Assembly: GCA_050331715.1 (NCBI GenBank)
Contig: JBHJGO010000004.1
Coordinates: 24,567 to 88,566, forward strand
Direction of reading: 5' to 3'
From: JBHJGO01 sp050331715
GTDB lineage: Bacteria; Cyanobacteriota; Cyanobacteriia; Cyanobacteriales; Microcoleaceae
Length of the DNA: 64,000 nt
Shown here: positions 8,952-17,499 of the stretch, one piece after another
How positions within the stretch are numbered: position 1 is the stretch's first letter
How the letters are laid out: every line of letters begins with the position of its first letter
Notes under the pieces: generated by a model
Databases searched by the model: none
What the model was told of the DNA's origin: nothing
What the model saw: only the letters and a program-made list of their open reading frames with translations
Program-made: the position numbers and the translations under genes

Positions 8952-9569
8952 TTAAGAATTCCCAGCGGAAGTCTCACTGGAGACTAGCTCGCGGGGGCGT
9001 TCCTGCAAGGTTAGAGCGGGAGCCTCTGTTCTTTGACCTGGCTCGATATCGGGAACGAAATCTCGGCGGGCGAGAACAATAGCCCCGACCATCGCCATCA
9101 GCAGAAACACAGAAGCTAGCTCAAAGGGCAATAGAAAGTCACTGAAAAAGTGCTGTCCAATCGTAACAATAGAACTACCGCCAACTGCCGTAACCACAGG
9201 CTGAACTGACCAGGGAGTCGACAGAACCATTGAACCCAGCAATGCAAACAAACCTACGCAAACGATTCCGGTGGCCACCTTGCGAATCCATGCTTTGGGT
9301 AACACCCGAAAATCTTGCCGCTTGTTCACCAGCATGATCCCGAACAAGATCAAAACGTTAACAGATCCCACGTAGATCAGAACTTGAGCCGCTGCCACAA
9401 AGTCAGCATTCAACAGCAGGTACATCCCTGCAATGCTCATAAATACTGCCCCCAGAAGGAAAGCAGAGTAAACAATATTCCTCAAAAGCACTACTCCCAA
9501 CGCAGCACCCAGGGCCGTTAGGGTAAGGATGCCAAATGAAACGATCTGAACCCCTTCTGCTAAATTCAC
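8952..9569 (-). CDS. ndhG: NAD(P)H-quinone oxidoreductase subunit 6
   Basis: NdhG (NuoJ type) is a membrane subunit of NDH-1 with five hydrophobic helices. I place the start at the GTG at 9567-9569 because MNLAEGVQIVSFGIL is the family N-terminus; an upstream in-frame GTG at 9602 would add 11 unconserved residues. The conserved LLNADFVAAAQVLIYVGSVN block is present. The protein of about 205 residues ends in a polar cytoplasmic tail. It sits between ndhI and ndhE on the minus strand. Confidence 0.94.
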   Translation of the reverse strand: MNLAEGVQIVSFGILTLTALGAALGVVLLRNIVYSAFLLGAVFMSIAGMYLLLNADFVAAAQVLIYVGSVNVLILFGIMLVNKRQDFRVLPKAWIRKVATGIVCVGLFALLGSMVLSTPWSVQPVVTAVGGSSIVTIGQHFFSDFLLPFELASVFLLMAMVGAIVLARRDFVPDIEPGQRTEAPALTLQERPRELVSSETSAGNS

Positions 9570-9670
9570 TGTTCTGTTCCCTGTCAGTTTGCAATCTTCC
9601 ACTGTCTATTCTGCCAGAAGACAGGCAGAACTCCAGCACTTTACTTTGATATGAATTGTTTCAGCGTCAA

Positions 9671-10273
9671 TTAACCTTTGCTGGCAGAGGAGGCTTCCTC
9701 TTGCTCCAGAATTTCCTCGGGACGGAGGCCCACTCGCTGAACGTTCTCAGCGACTTCATGGGGTTCAAAGGCATCCTTTGGTAAGTAAGCAAATTCTCGC
9801 AATGGCTTCACCATCGGATCATTTGTCACCTTGTAAGGCAAGCGTCCTAGTGCAACGTTGTCATAGTTTAGTTCGTGGCGATCATAGGCGGCCAACTCGT
9901 ACTCCTCTGTCATCGACAGACAGTTGGTCGGACAATATTCAACGCAATTTCCGCAGAAAATACAAACCCCAAAATCGATACTGTAGTGCTTCAGTTGCTT
10001 TTTCTTGGCGGGCTTGTTGAACTCCCAATCCACAACAGGCAGATTGATGGGGCAAACCCGAACACAAACTTCACAGGCAATACACTTATCAAATTCAAAG
10101 TGAATCCGGCCTCTGAATCGTTCAGAAGGGATCAGCTTCTCATAGGGATACTGGACGGTTACCGGACGGCGCTGCATATGGTCGAAGGTTACGGACAATC
10201 CCTGACCAATATACTTAGCGGCTTGAAATGCGTCTTTCGCGTAGTCTGTAACTTGATTGAGGAACTTTAGCAT
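9671..10273 (-). CDS. ndhI: NAD(P)H-quinone oxidoreductase subunit I
   Basis: NdhI carries two [4Fe-4S] clusters that pass electrons from ferredoxin toward plastoquinone in the peripheral arm of NDH-1. The two cluster motifs are visible as CIACEVCVRVCP and CIFCGNCVEYCP. The length of 200 residues and the start MLKFLNQVTDYAKDAF are standard for cyanobacteria. It is the second gene of the operon, 41 bases after ndhA. Confidence 0.97.
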   Translation of the reverse strand: MLKFLNQVTDYAKDAFQAAKYIGQGLSVTFDHMQRRPVTVQYPYEKLIPSERFRGRIHFEFDKCIACEVCVRVCPINLPVVDWEFNKPAKKKQLKHYSIDFGVCIFCGNCVEYCPTNCLSMTEEYELAAYDRHELNYDNVALGRLPYKVTNDPMVKPLREFAYLPKDAFEPHEVAENVQRVGLRPEEILEQEEASSASKG

Positions 10274-10314
10274 GGGATTCTCCCGTTAAAACAGCAAAGA
10301 AGAAATCTGAAACA

Positions 10315-11433
10315 CTAACCACCAAAAGCAATCGGGAAGGCGAGTTTTAATCCAGCGGTCAACAACAAATTAACCAGCGCAATGGGCAGCAGAATCTTCC
10401 ATCCTAGATCCAGCAATTGGTCGATCCGAACCCGAGGGACTGTCCAACGTAGCAAGATCGCAGTGAAGACCAGTAAGTAGGCTTTGAAAATCGTCATGAC
10501 GATTCCTAGAGAACCCGTAATCACCTGAAGCCAAGGGGTGGACTCGCTCACACCAATCCAGTCTGCGATTAAGCTCACAGGAATAGGAAATTCCCACCCC
10601 CCCAAGTACAGTACAGCAACTAACAAGGAGGAAAGCACCAGATTAACGTAGGATGCCAGGTAATAGAGCGCGAACTTCATCCCGGCATACTCTGTCTGAT
10701 ATCCCGCAACTAATTCTTCCTCTGCTTCTGGTAGGTCAAAAGGAATCCGCTCACATTCTGCCAAAACCGCAATCCAGAAAATTGCAAAGCCAACGGGCTG
10801 TCGCCAAATATTCCAACCCAGCAACCCATAACCCGCTTGCTGCTCAACGATATCAACCGTGCTAAGACTGTTCGACATCATCACAACAGCCAAAACAGCC
10901 AAGGCCAGGGGAATCTCGTAACTGATAGACTGGGCAGCCGCTCGCAGTCCACCCAGTAGAGAGTACTTATTGTTTGAGGCGTAGCCTGACATCAGTAACC
11001 CGATGGGCTGAACACTGGACAATGCAATCCAGAGGAAAATCGCTGTTCCCAGATTGGCAATCACCATATTCTGGCCAAAAGGGACAATCAAATAGGACAA
11101 AAACACTGGGATTGTGACAATGATTGGCCCCAGTGTGAACAGTAGTGAATCAGCCTTGTTTGGAACGATGTCCTCCTTCAGCAGGAGCTTAACTCCGTCT
11201 GCCACAGGCGCTAGAATTCCCAAAGGGCCAATAAACTCTGGGCCAATTCGCTGCTGGGCCGCAGCTGAAATCTTTCGCTCCAGCCATACACTTGCCAACA
11301 CACCAACTGTCGCAGCGACTAGCATCAATCCCATGGGAAATGGCATCCACAGAGACTTAGCTGCACCGGAGGGGATACCGAAATCCGTGAGAATCTGAAT
11401 GAAACTTCCTTGTAAATCTATTCCTGGGTTCAT
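10315..11433 (-). CDS. ndhA: NAD(P)H-quinone oxidoreductase subunit 1
   Basis: NdhA (NuoH type) forms part of the quinone-binding site at the junction of the membrane and peripheral arms. It is a 372-residue protein with about eight membrane helices and conserved loops such as ERKISAAAQQRIGPE and ERIPFDLPEAEEELVAGYQTEY. The frame is open up to 11496, but the ATG at 11433 (MNPGIDLQGSF) matches family starts. It is the first gene of the ndhAIGE operon. Confidence 0.96.
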   Translation of the reverse strand: MNPGIDLQGSFIQILTDFGIPSGAAKSLWMPFPMGLMLVAATVGVLASVWLERKISAAAQQRIGPEFIGPLGILAPVADGVKLLLKEDIVPNKADSLLFTLGPIIVTIPVFLSYLIVPFGQNMVIANLGTAIFLWIALSSVQPIGLLMSGYASNNKYSLLGGLRAAAQSISYEIPLALAVLAVVMMSNSLSTVDIVEQQAGYGLLGWNIWRQPVGFAIFWIAVLAECERIPFDLPEAEEELVAGYQTEYAGMKFALYYLASYVNLVLSSLLVAVLYLGGWEFPIPVSLIADWIGVSESTPWLQVITGSLGIVMTIFKAYLLVFTAILLRWTVPRVRIDQLLDLGWKILLPIALVNLLLTAGLKLAFPIAFGG

Positions 11434-11497
11434 GAAGCTTAACTCGTCAAAATAGGAGAACTCGCTGTAAAGATTTCTTAAAAACTTTGTCCTCAAT

Positions 11498-11503
11498 AGT
11501 ATA
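11498..11503 (-). promoter_or_regulatory. Possible -10 box of the ndhAIGE operon
   Basis: On the minus strand TATACT occurs 64 bases before the ndhA start. The matching -35 position is poor (ATATTT at 17-base spacing), so this is only a candidate. Confidence 0.3.
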
Positions 11504-11547
11504 GCGGTCTGCCATCCCCAAAATATACCACCTGAGCCAGATTAAGC

Positions 11548-13476
11548 TTAATCACTGCTGGCTTCGGCTGGGAGGGGTTCTGTCTCATCACGGGTTGCTG
11601 CCAGTTTGGGAATTGGAACTTCTTCAACGATTGGCTGCTTTTCCAGAACCAGCATGTTTGTCTGAGAACCGGAGAGACGCTTTAGTAACTTTGGCTTTGG
11701 ATCGTGGAGTAAGTAAATGATGCGATCGCCCAGTTGCCAAACCTCCGATGCCGGAATCACCTGAAAGCTGCCTTGACGTTCAATCAGCAACGGTATCAGT
11801 TCTCCAGAACGAATCAGGGCCTTGAGATGGGCCCGCTGAAATTCTAGTCCAGGTTGTTTCAGCACAGTTTCACCCAGTTTGACCTCCTGATCGCTCAGGT
11901 ACTGATTCCACTGCTTCAGCGGTAAATCAGGAATAAACGCTTGCTGTACCTTATCGACCTTGGTTGTTTCGGCTTCGCGTGGATAAAGGGCCAAAACCCT
12001 AGGCGGTTTAAATTCTTCTGCTGCCCGTTCAGACAGCACCAGATTTACCTCTCCATTTGAGGTGATTGCTAGAAAGGTACCAATCGATTGCAGCCCCGCT
12101 TCTTCCAAAACATTTGTATCTAAAGCACTGCTGCGGTAGACCCGTAGCCCTTCCGCCTTAGCCTGCTTGCAAGCTTCTGGATCCGTATCAATAATGACAA
12201 CGGATTCCCCCCGTTCTTGAAATAATCGACCAATCAAGCGACTAATGGGATGAGAGCCGACAATCACTGCACCTCTAGCTGAACTGGAGGTAATGCCCAG
12301 AAAATTCGCCATCCATCGGGCCGTTAGGCCCTGAATCACAACGGTAATGATAATTGTGAGAAACACCAACGCCTTAATGGCATCCCCACCATTGATTCCC
12401 CGCTGAGTTAGCAAAATCGCAAATAGGGAAGATACAGATGCAGAAACAATTCCACGGGGTGCAACCCAGGAAACAAAGAGTTTTTGTCGCCAACCCAATG
12501 TGCCGTTTAAGGTGCAGAGCCAGACATTCAAAGGTCGTACCAGCCACATTAGAGCCATGACCGTTAGAACACTTCCCCAACCCAGGGCCACCACACTTTC
12601 GAGAGAGAGGTCAGCCGCTAGCAGAATAAACAGGACTGAAACCGACAACATCGTTAGTAGTCCCTTGAATCTCAGTAGTTGGCGGATGTCCGGCACACCA
12701 ACAAATCGCAGCATAATCCCTGCTACCACCGCTGCCATCAACCCTGATTCACTGGTTATGAATTCTGCCAGACCGAACAACCCCCAGAGCGTTGCCAAAG
12801 CCACAAGATTTTTCAAGTCTTCAGAAAGAAACTTGCCCTGCTTCAAGCTCCATCCCAGCAATGCACCGGCTAAACCGCCAATAGTTGCCCCAACTCCCAG
12901 ACGAATCAGCAGATCTTGCAACAGAATAACCGGATTGGCCCCACCGTTCAGCACAACGTTCAGCACCAGAACGGCCAGAATCGCACCGACCGGATCAATT
13001 AAAACCCCTTCTCCCTCTAGCAGCGCGGCAACTCGCCGATCCACTGAGACTTGCTTCAATAATGGCCCAACCACAGTTGGCCCGGTGACAACGACGAGAG
13101 AAGCATAGAGAAAAGCAAGGGGCCAGGGAAACTCTCCGAGCCAGTGGGCCGCCATTCCACCGCCGACCAAGGTAATCAATGTACCAACTGTAACTAAATT
13201 CCGGATGCTGCCGGAGACCTGGCCCAGGGCACGTAGATCAAGGCTCAGACCTCCCTCAAACAGAATCAAGGCAACGGAGAGGGAAACGATCACTTCCAGA
13301 CCGACCCCAAGTTCACTTGGGTGGATGACGCCCAAGCCATCATTTCCCACCAAAATTCCGAAGAGCAGTAAAAAAACAATTGCCGGAACCTTCAAATAGT
13401 CCGCCACAACCTGTGCACTAATGCCGCTAGCGACTGTAATCACTATTACCAGTGCGATATCAAAAGAGTTTTCCAT
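11548..13476 (-). CDS. CPA1-type cation:proton antiporter with TrkA_N domain
   Basis: A membrane antiporter of about 642 residues. The first 395 or so residues hold about 12 hydrophobic helices with the NhaP-like block GEGVLIDPVGAILA, carrying the Asp needed for ion exchange in this family. A cytoplasmic RCK/TrkA_N domain follows (GAVIVGSHPISRLIGRLF, then VVIIDTDPEA), then a TrkA_C-like segment. Such fusions exchange Na+ or K+ for H+ under nucleotide control; the ion cannot be assigned. The start may be the ATG at 13476 or an in-frame GTG at 13488 four codons upstream. It is monocistronic as far as I can see. Confidence 0.92.
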   Translation of the reverse strand: MENSFDIALVIVITVASGISAQVVADYLKVPAIVFLLLFGILVGNDGLGVIHPSELGVGLEVIVSLSVALILFEGGLSLDLRALGQVSGSIRNLVTVGTLITLVGGGMAAHWLGEFPWPLAFLYASLVVVTGPTVVGPLLKQVSVDRRVAALLEGEGVLIDPVGAILAVLVLNVVLNGGANPVILLQDLLIRLGVGATIGGLAGALLGWSLKQGKFLSEDLKNLVALATLWGLFGLAEFITSESGLMAAVVAGIMLRFVGVPDIRQLLRFKGLLTMLSVSVLFILLAADLSLESVVALGWGSVLTVMALMWLVRPLNVWLCTLNGTLGWRQKLFVSWVAPRGIVSASVSSLFAILLTQRGINGGDAIKALVFLTIIITVVIQGLTARWMANFLGITSSSARGAVIVGSHPISRLIGRLFQERGESVVIIDTDPEACKQAKAEGLRVYRSSALDTNVLEEAGLQSIGTFLAITSNGEVNLVLSERAAEEFKPPRVLALYPREAETTKVDKVQQAFIPDLPLKQWNQYLSDQEVKLGETVLKQPGLEFQRAHLKALIRSGELIPLLIERQGSFQVIPASEVWQLGDRIIYLLHDPKPKLLKRLSGSQTNMLVLEKQPIVEEVPIPKLAATRDETEPLPAEASSD

Positions 13477-13642
13477 GGGCGGAGTCACAACGGACTGTTC
13501 TCGTTACGGAGGCTCTAACTGGCACTTTAAATTTGCAAAAACGGCTTGCGACCAGTTGGGCTATTCTAGCAAAGTTGAAGCCAATCAGCCGTGAAATCCT
13601 GTAACAAAGACAACTGTTTTGATGACTTAGCTACCCTATCTA

Positions 13643-14860
13643 TTACCGCCACAGGCGAGTAAATTCCTCCAGAGTTTCAGGAGAAAGTTGGCTCTCCAGC
13701 CATTTCAACGCCGCATCCTGCTTTGGAAGCCCCTGGTAATACTTTGCAACATTCACTAGCGAAATCGCTTCAGGCTTTGCCGGTGGCGCATTCCATTTGT
13801 TCTCAAATTCGATCAAGACATTACTGGGCAACTGCTGCTCTAGCCAAGCAATAGCCTTAACCTGATTCGGCAATCCCAAATAATACTGCCCTACGTTAAT
13901 CAGGTTAACCGGAAGGGCCGGAAGTGTGTTTTGACCCCGCCACAATCGACTAAACTCTAGCAAGGTTGCTTGAGAAGCTTGTTGTTCTAGCCAGGTCAGG
14001 GCATCTTTTTGACTTGTAGTTCCCTTGTATTTCCTCAGCAGGGCATTGACATCCACAGGAGATTCCGGTGCTGGTGGCACCTCAGCTGCGGCCAGATTCC
14101 CTAACAAAGCGGCCCAAGTTTTCAAATCTCCGACTCCATCTTGGGGGATTCCCTTCAATTTCTGAAGTTCCACCACGGCCGACTTAGTCCCATTGCCAAA
14201 AATGCCATCAACTGGCCCTGGATCAAAGCCTCGCTGTTTGAGAAGGCCCTGAAATTTCTTCACCTTCTCTCCACTGGTACCAATCACCACATCTTCAAAC
14301 ACATTCACATCTGTACCGCCACCCACACCGGGGACAGAACCGCTATCGGTAAATTGCCACAACATCCAACTATCCCATCCCCGAGGAACAATCGGTTGAG
14401 CCGCACTGGTGTAGTGGGCGATCCAAAGAGGATAGTCCGAGAATCGACTGGTATTCAGGCTTTCCCAGAAGCCAGGATAGGTATAGACAATCGGTCGATA
14501 GCCAGTTCGTTGTTCGACGGCCTCCAACCATTGGCCCATTCGATCTAGCAACGTTCCAGCCGACACCCCATCCGTTGTTTCGATATCACACACGGGGGGC
14601 AGGTCGCCATCCTCAAGGGAAACGGTATTGAGAAAATTATCAATTTGGCCTTGAACGCTGCTGCCGGGTCGAAAGAAATGATAAGCTCCTCGGACGAGTC
14701 CCTGAGCTTTTATCTGTTCCCAATAGGACGGAAAAACGTCTGCAACGAAGGTGGCTCCCTCGGTTGCTTTGATGATCGCGAAGGTCATGCCAGCGTCAGC
14801 AACGGCCTTCCAATTCACATTCGGCTGCCAGTCAGAAACATCAATACCTTGATAAGCCAT
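13643..14860 (-). CDS. GH25 muramidase with peptidoglycan-binding domain and three C-terminal repeats
   Basis: A 405-residue cell-wall hydrolase. Residues 1-190 are a GH25 lysozyme domain (GIDVSDWQ at 5-12; the catalytic DIE pair Asp92/Glu94). Residues 197-255 form a PG_binding_1 domain (DGIFGNGTKSAV). Residues 270-405 hold three degenerate repeats of about 40 residues with the pattern VxxYYxGLPxQxxAxxWLExQ...LxEFxxxW. There is no signal peptide, so export would need another route, or it acts like a phage-type endolysin. GH25 enzymes cut the MurNAc-GlcNAc bond. It reads toward the antiporter and away from the DUF427 gene. Confidence 0.92.
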   Translation of the reverse strand: MAYQGIDVSDWQPNVNWKAVADAGMTFAIIKATEGATFVADVFPSYWEQIKAQGLVRGAYHFFRPGSSVQGQIDNFLNTVSLEDGDLPPVCDIETTDGVSAGTLLDRMGQWLEAVEQRTGYRPIVYTYPGFWESLNTSRFSDYPLWIAHYTSAAQPIVPRGWDSWMLWQFTDSGSVPGVGGGTDVNVFEDVVIGTSGEKVKKFQGLLKQRGFDPGPVDGIFGNGTKSAVVELQKLKGIPQDGVGDLKTWAALLGNLAAAEVPPAPESPVDVNALLRKYKGTTSQKDALTWLEQQASQATLLEFSRLWRGQNTLPALPVNLINVGQYYLGLPNQVKAIAWLEQQLPSNVLIEFENKWNAPPAKPEAISLVNVAKYYQGLPKQDAALKWLESQLSPETLEEFTRLWR

Positions 14861-15011
14861 GGGTCAAAGAGTTAAAGGGCTAGGGACAAACGATAGACAC
14901 ACAAATATTACCGTCAAACATACCTTCTGACTGGTCTTACATCGAAAAGGTTGAAAGATTGTTTCCTTCTCGTTGATCATAGTCAATAGTAAAAATAGAG
15001 GAATTCCTAAC

Positions 15012-15506
15012 GTGTTGAATCGTCGTATCCCGCCAGCACCAGGTCAAGAATCTGTCTGGGACTATCCCCGACCGCCCCGCCTGGAGGATTCATCGAAGCA
15101 AGTCCAGATTGTATTTAATCAGGTTGTGATTGCCGAAACCCAGCGGGCAAAGCGAGTACTGGAGACTAGCCATCCTCCAGGCTACTACCTGCCACCGGAA
15201 GATGTGAAATTGGAGTACTTCACCCAAACCTCTAAAACATCCTGGTGTGAGTGGAAAGGGCAAGCGAACTACTACACCATTCAGGTGGGCGATCAGCAAG
15301 CGGTGAATGTTGCCTGGTATTATCCGGATCCGACTGAGCGCTTTCTGAGTCTCAAGAACTACATTGCGGTCTATCCGAGTCGCATGGAGGCTTGCTACAT
15401 CGATGGTGAAAAGGTACAGGCCCAAGCTGGAGATTTTTATGGAGGTTGGATTACTCAGGATATTGTTGGCCCCTTTAAAGGCGGCCCTGGAACCTGGGGA
15501 TGGTAA
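15012..15506 (+). CDS. DUF427 domain protein
   Basis: A protein of about 164 residues carrying a DUF427 fold: SWCEWKGQANYYTI, then AWYYPDP, then VAVYP-like and GDFYGGW blocks. The family is small, soluble and of unknown biochemical role. The GTG at 15012 is preferred because GAGGAA lies at a good ribosome-binding distance upstream; the frame is open to 14973. It is divergent from the GH25 gene and is followed by psbK about 100 bases later. Confidence 0.85.
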   Translation: MLNRRIPPAPGQESVWDYPRPPRLEDSSKQVQIVFNQVVIAETQRAKRVLETSHPPGYYLPPEDVKLEYFTQTSKTSWCEWKGQANYYTIQVGDQQAVNVAWYYPDPTERFLSLKNYIAVYPSRMEACYIDGEKVQAQAGDFYGGWITQDIVGPFKGGPGTWGW

Positions 15507-15606
15507 TTCGGCCTGCTGAATGTTCTAAACAAAATCTAAAGATTATGAGCCTCCATGTTAAAATACGTGAATATTCTGAAAGTTCTGTAGAGAGGTTTGT
15601 CGGTTC

Positions 15607-15744
15607 ATGGAAGCTGTGATGTTGCTGGCAAAATTGCCTGAGGCCTACTCCATTTTTAGTCCAGTCGTTGATGTTTTGCCCATTATCCCTGTCTTTTTCC
15701 TACTCCTTGCCTTTGTTTGGCAAGCTGCGGTTGGATTTAGATAA
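15607..15744 (+). CDS. psbK: Photosystem II reaction center protein K precursor
   Basis: A 45-residue reading frame starting at ATG 15607 and ending at TAA 15742-15744. It encodes a short leader followed by KLPEAYSIFSPVVDVLPIIP, the hallmark of PsbK, then one transmembrane helix ending FVWQAAVGFR. PsbK is a single-span thylakoid subunit at the photosystem II core edge; its first few residues are cleaved. It is too short for most gene callers. Three 14-base repeats begin directly after its stop. Confidence 0.96.
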   Translation: MEAVMLLAKLPEAYSIFSPVVDVLPIIPVFFLLLAFVWQAAVGFR

Positions 15745-15786
15745 GTGAATTTGGATCTGTGAATTTGGATCTGTGAATTTAGATCA
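15745..15786. repeat. Three tandem 14-bp repeats directly after psbK
   Basis: GTGAATTTGGATCT occurs at 15745-15758 and 15759-15772, with a degenerate third copy at 15773-15786 (GTGAATTTAGATCA). The array starts at the first base after the psbK stop, so it is in the psbK mRNA 3' region. Confidence 0.85.
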
Positions 15787-15901
15787 GTTGATCATCTTTT
15801 AAGAAAACAAAGTTTAGATTTTTAACTGTGTTGTTGTTCCCCAGTCAACTCGTTGGGGAATCTTTCTGTGTCAAAGCATATTTTATGGAGTTTTTTATCC
15901 G

Positions 15902-17107
15902 ATGGAACCCCGTCAGGATTTTCAGGGCATGCAAACCACGGCAATTCATGCAGGTGAACAACCTGATCTCGCATTTCGAGCCTCTTCTCCTAACATTGTG
16001 ATGGCATCCTCCTTCGTGATGGATGCTGACATGCCTTTCTCGCCGGAAAGTTTTCAGGAACAGACGACATTTTTCTACACCCGTGAAGGGAACCCCACCA
16101 TTCAACAGCTTGAGCAAAAGTTAGCCGCATTAGAAAACGCTGAAGCGTGCATTGCCTTTAGCAGCGGTATGGCAGCGATTTCAGCACTGATGTTTCATCT
16201 GCTGAAGGCCGGTGATCACCTTGTGATGAGCGACGTTGCCTATGTGGGGGCGGCTGAGTTGATGAAGGGATTAATTCCCCAGCTTGGCATTGAGGTGACA
16301 CGGGTCAATACAACAGACCTAGAGGCGTTAGAAGCGGCAATTCTGCCGCATACAAAACTGGTTCATATTGAAACGCCCTGTAACCCCATTGTCAGATTGT
16401 CAGATATTCGAGCGATCGCTGAAATCACCCATGCTGCGGGAGCAAAGTTATCCGTTGATTCGACCTTTGCGACACCCGTTGCAACCCGACCAATAAACTT
16501 GGGTGCAGATTTTGTAGTTCATTCCCTCACTAAATATCTCTGTGGACACGGAGATGCTATGGGAGGAGCAGTATTGGGTACGAAGGATGAAATATCGGGT
16601 CTTAGCAAGATACGAATTCATCTAGGGGGTGTGATCAGCCCGTTTAATGCCTGGCTGATTATGCGAGGCATCACAACACTGCCCCTTCGGATGAAAGCCC
16701 ACGCAGACAATGCCCTGAAAGTTGCGCGTTTTCTTGAAACTTTGCCCCAAGTCAAACAAGTAATTTATCCTGGCCTTCCCTCCCATCCACAGCACGAGTT
16801 GGCGCAACGGCAGATGGATAACTATTCAGGCATGGTGACTTTCCAAACTCAAAATCCCCTGGCCCTCGCTCGAGCCTTTGCTGAACACTTGCAGGTGATT
16901 CACTATGCCGTTTCACTCGGCCATCAGCGAAGCTTGATCTATTACATTGCAACCCAGGAAATATTGGAAACGTCTTTTGCACTCAACGAAGCACAAAGGG
17001 CTGATTACCGAGATTTTGCAGGAGATGGGGTATTTCGATTTTCAGTGGGCCTTGAAGATGCCGAAGATATCTGCAAGGATCTGGAGTTATCAATGCAGAA
17101 GGCGTAA
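15902..17107 (+). CDS. PLP-dependent trans-sulfuration enzyme (cystathionine gamma-synthase / methionine gamma-lyase family)
   Basis: A 401-residue fold-type I PLP enzyme of the Cys/Met metabolism family. Visible features are YTREGNPT (59-66, phosphate binding), SSGMAAIS (88-95), Asp186 in the SVDSTFATP motif that contacts the PLP pyridine, and Lys211 in HSLTKYLCGHGD as the Schiff-base lysine. The usual cystathionine gamma-synthase active-site YGGT reads AYVGA here. Members either build cystathionine or homocysteine or break down methionine; I cannot choose. It stands alone between psbK and the 5S rRNA gene. Confidence 0.9.
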   Translation: MEPRQDFQGMQTTAIHAGEQPDLAFRASSPNIVMASSFVMDADMPFSPESFQEQTTFFYTREGNPTIQQLEQKLAALENAEACIAFSSGMAAISALMFHLLKAGDHLVMSDVAYVGAAELMKGLIPQLGIEVTRVNTTDLEALEAAILPHTKLVHIETPCNPIVRLSDIRAIAEITHAAGAKLSVDSTFATPVATRPINLGADFVVHSLTKYLCGHGDAMGGAVLGTKDEISGLSKIRIHLGGVISPFNAWLIMRGITTLPLRMKAHADNALKVARFLETLPQVKQVIYPGLPSHPQHELAQRQMDNYSGMVTFQTQNPLALARAFAEHLQVIHYAVSLGHQRSLIYYIATQEILETSFALNEAQRADYRDFAGDGVFRFSVGLEDAEDICKDLELSMQKA

Positions 17108-17135
17108 CTGATCCCTAAAAAATTTAGAATAGGGG

Positions 17136-17164
17136 TTGACATTTCTGGAAAAAGCAAGCATACT
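17136..17164 (+). promoter_or_regulatory. Promoter of the solitary 5S rRNA gene
   Basis: A perfect -35 TTGACA (17136-17141) and CATACT (17159-17164) are separated by 17 bases. Transcription would start near 17171, about 77 bases before the mature 5S. The leader can fold: GTGGT...ACCAC encloses GAGAA...TTCTC. Confidence 0.6.
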
Positions 17165-17247
17165 TGTAAGAGTGGTCGAAACAAGGAGAAGCATTTGATT
17201 CTCTTCAACACCACATTTTCAGAGAGACCTAAAGTAATTTAAGGCTT

Positions 17248-17366
17248 TTCTGGTGTCTAAGGCTCAGTGGAACCACACAGATCCATCCCGAACTCGGATC
17301 TGAAACGCTGACACGGCGAAGATACTTGGTGGGTAGCTGCCCGGGAAAATAGCACGATGCCAGGAT
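17248..17366 (+). rRNA. rrf: 5S ribosomal RNA, solitary copy
   Basis: About 118 bases matching cyanobacterial 5S rRNA: TTCTGGTGTCTAAGG at the 5' end pairs with the CGATGCCAGGA 3' end, and the conserved loop block GGAACCACACAGATCCATCC, the CCCGAACTCGG segment and TGAAAC are present. No 16S or 23S sequence precedes it; the upstream gene is a PLP enzyme ending 140 bases before. It has its own promoter-like and terminator-like signals, so it looks functional and independently transcribed. Confidence 0.93.
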
Positions 17367-17376
17367 AAATATAGTT

Positions 17377-17416
17377 AAGGCTCCTTCACTCGATTCAGAG
17401 AAGGGGCTTTAACTTT
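17377..17416 (+). terminator. Terminator after 5S rRNA
   Basis: AAGGCTCCTTC (17377-17387) pairs with GAAGGGGCTTT (17400-17410) through 11 pairs including two G-T wobbles, followed by AACTTTT. Confidence 0.7.
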
Positions 17417-17499
17417 TAAGAGACTGTTTTAAAACAATGATTTGAAACAATGATTTGAAGCAATTATTAGGTGTCCAGTCCATTAAACTTGATGCGGTA

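Noticed and set aside
12500..13108. 202-codon plus-strand frame
   Set aside because: It is antisense to the antiporter membrane helices, with Arg/Thr/Ser-rich composition typical of a shadow.
17107..17248. 3' end of 23S rRNA before the 5S gene
   Set aside because: The sequence upstream has no 23S similarity and instead holds a promoter-like pair.
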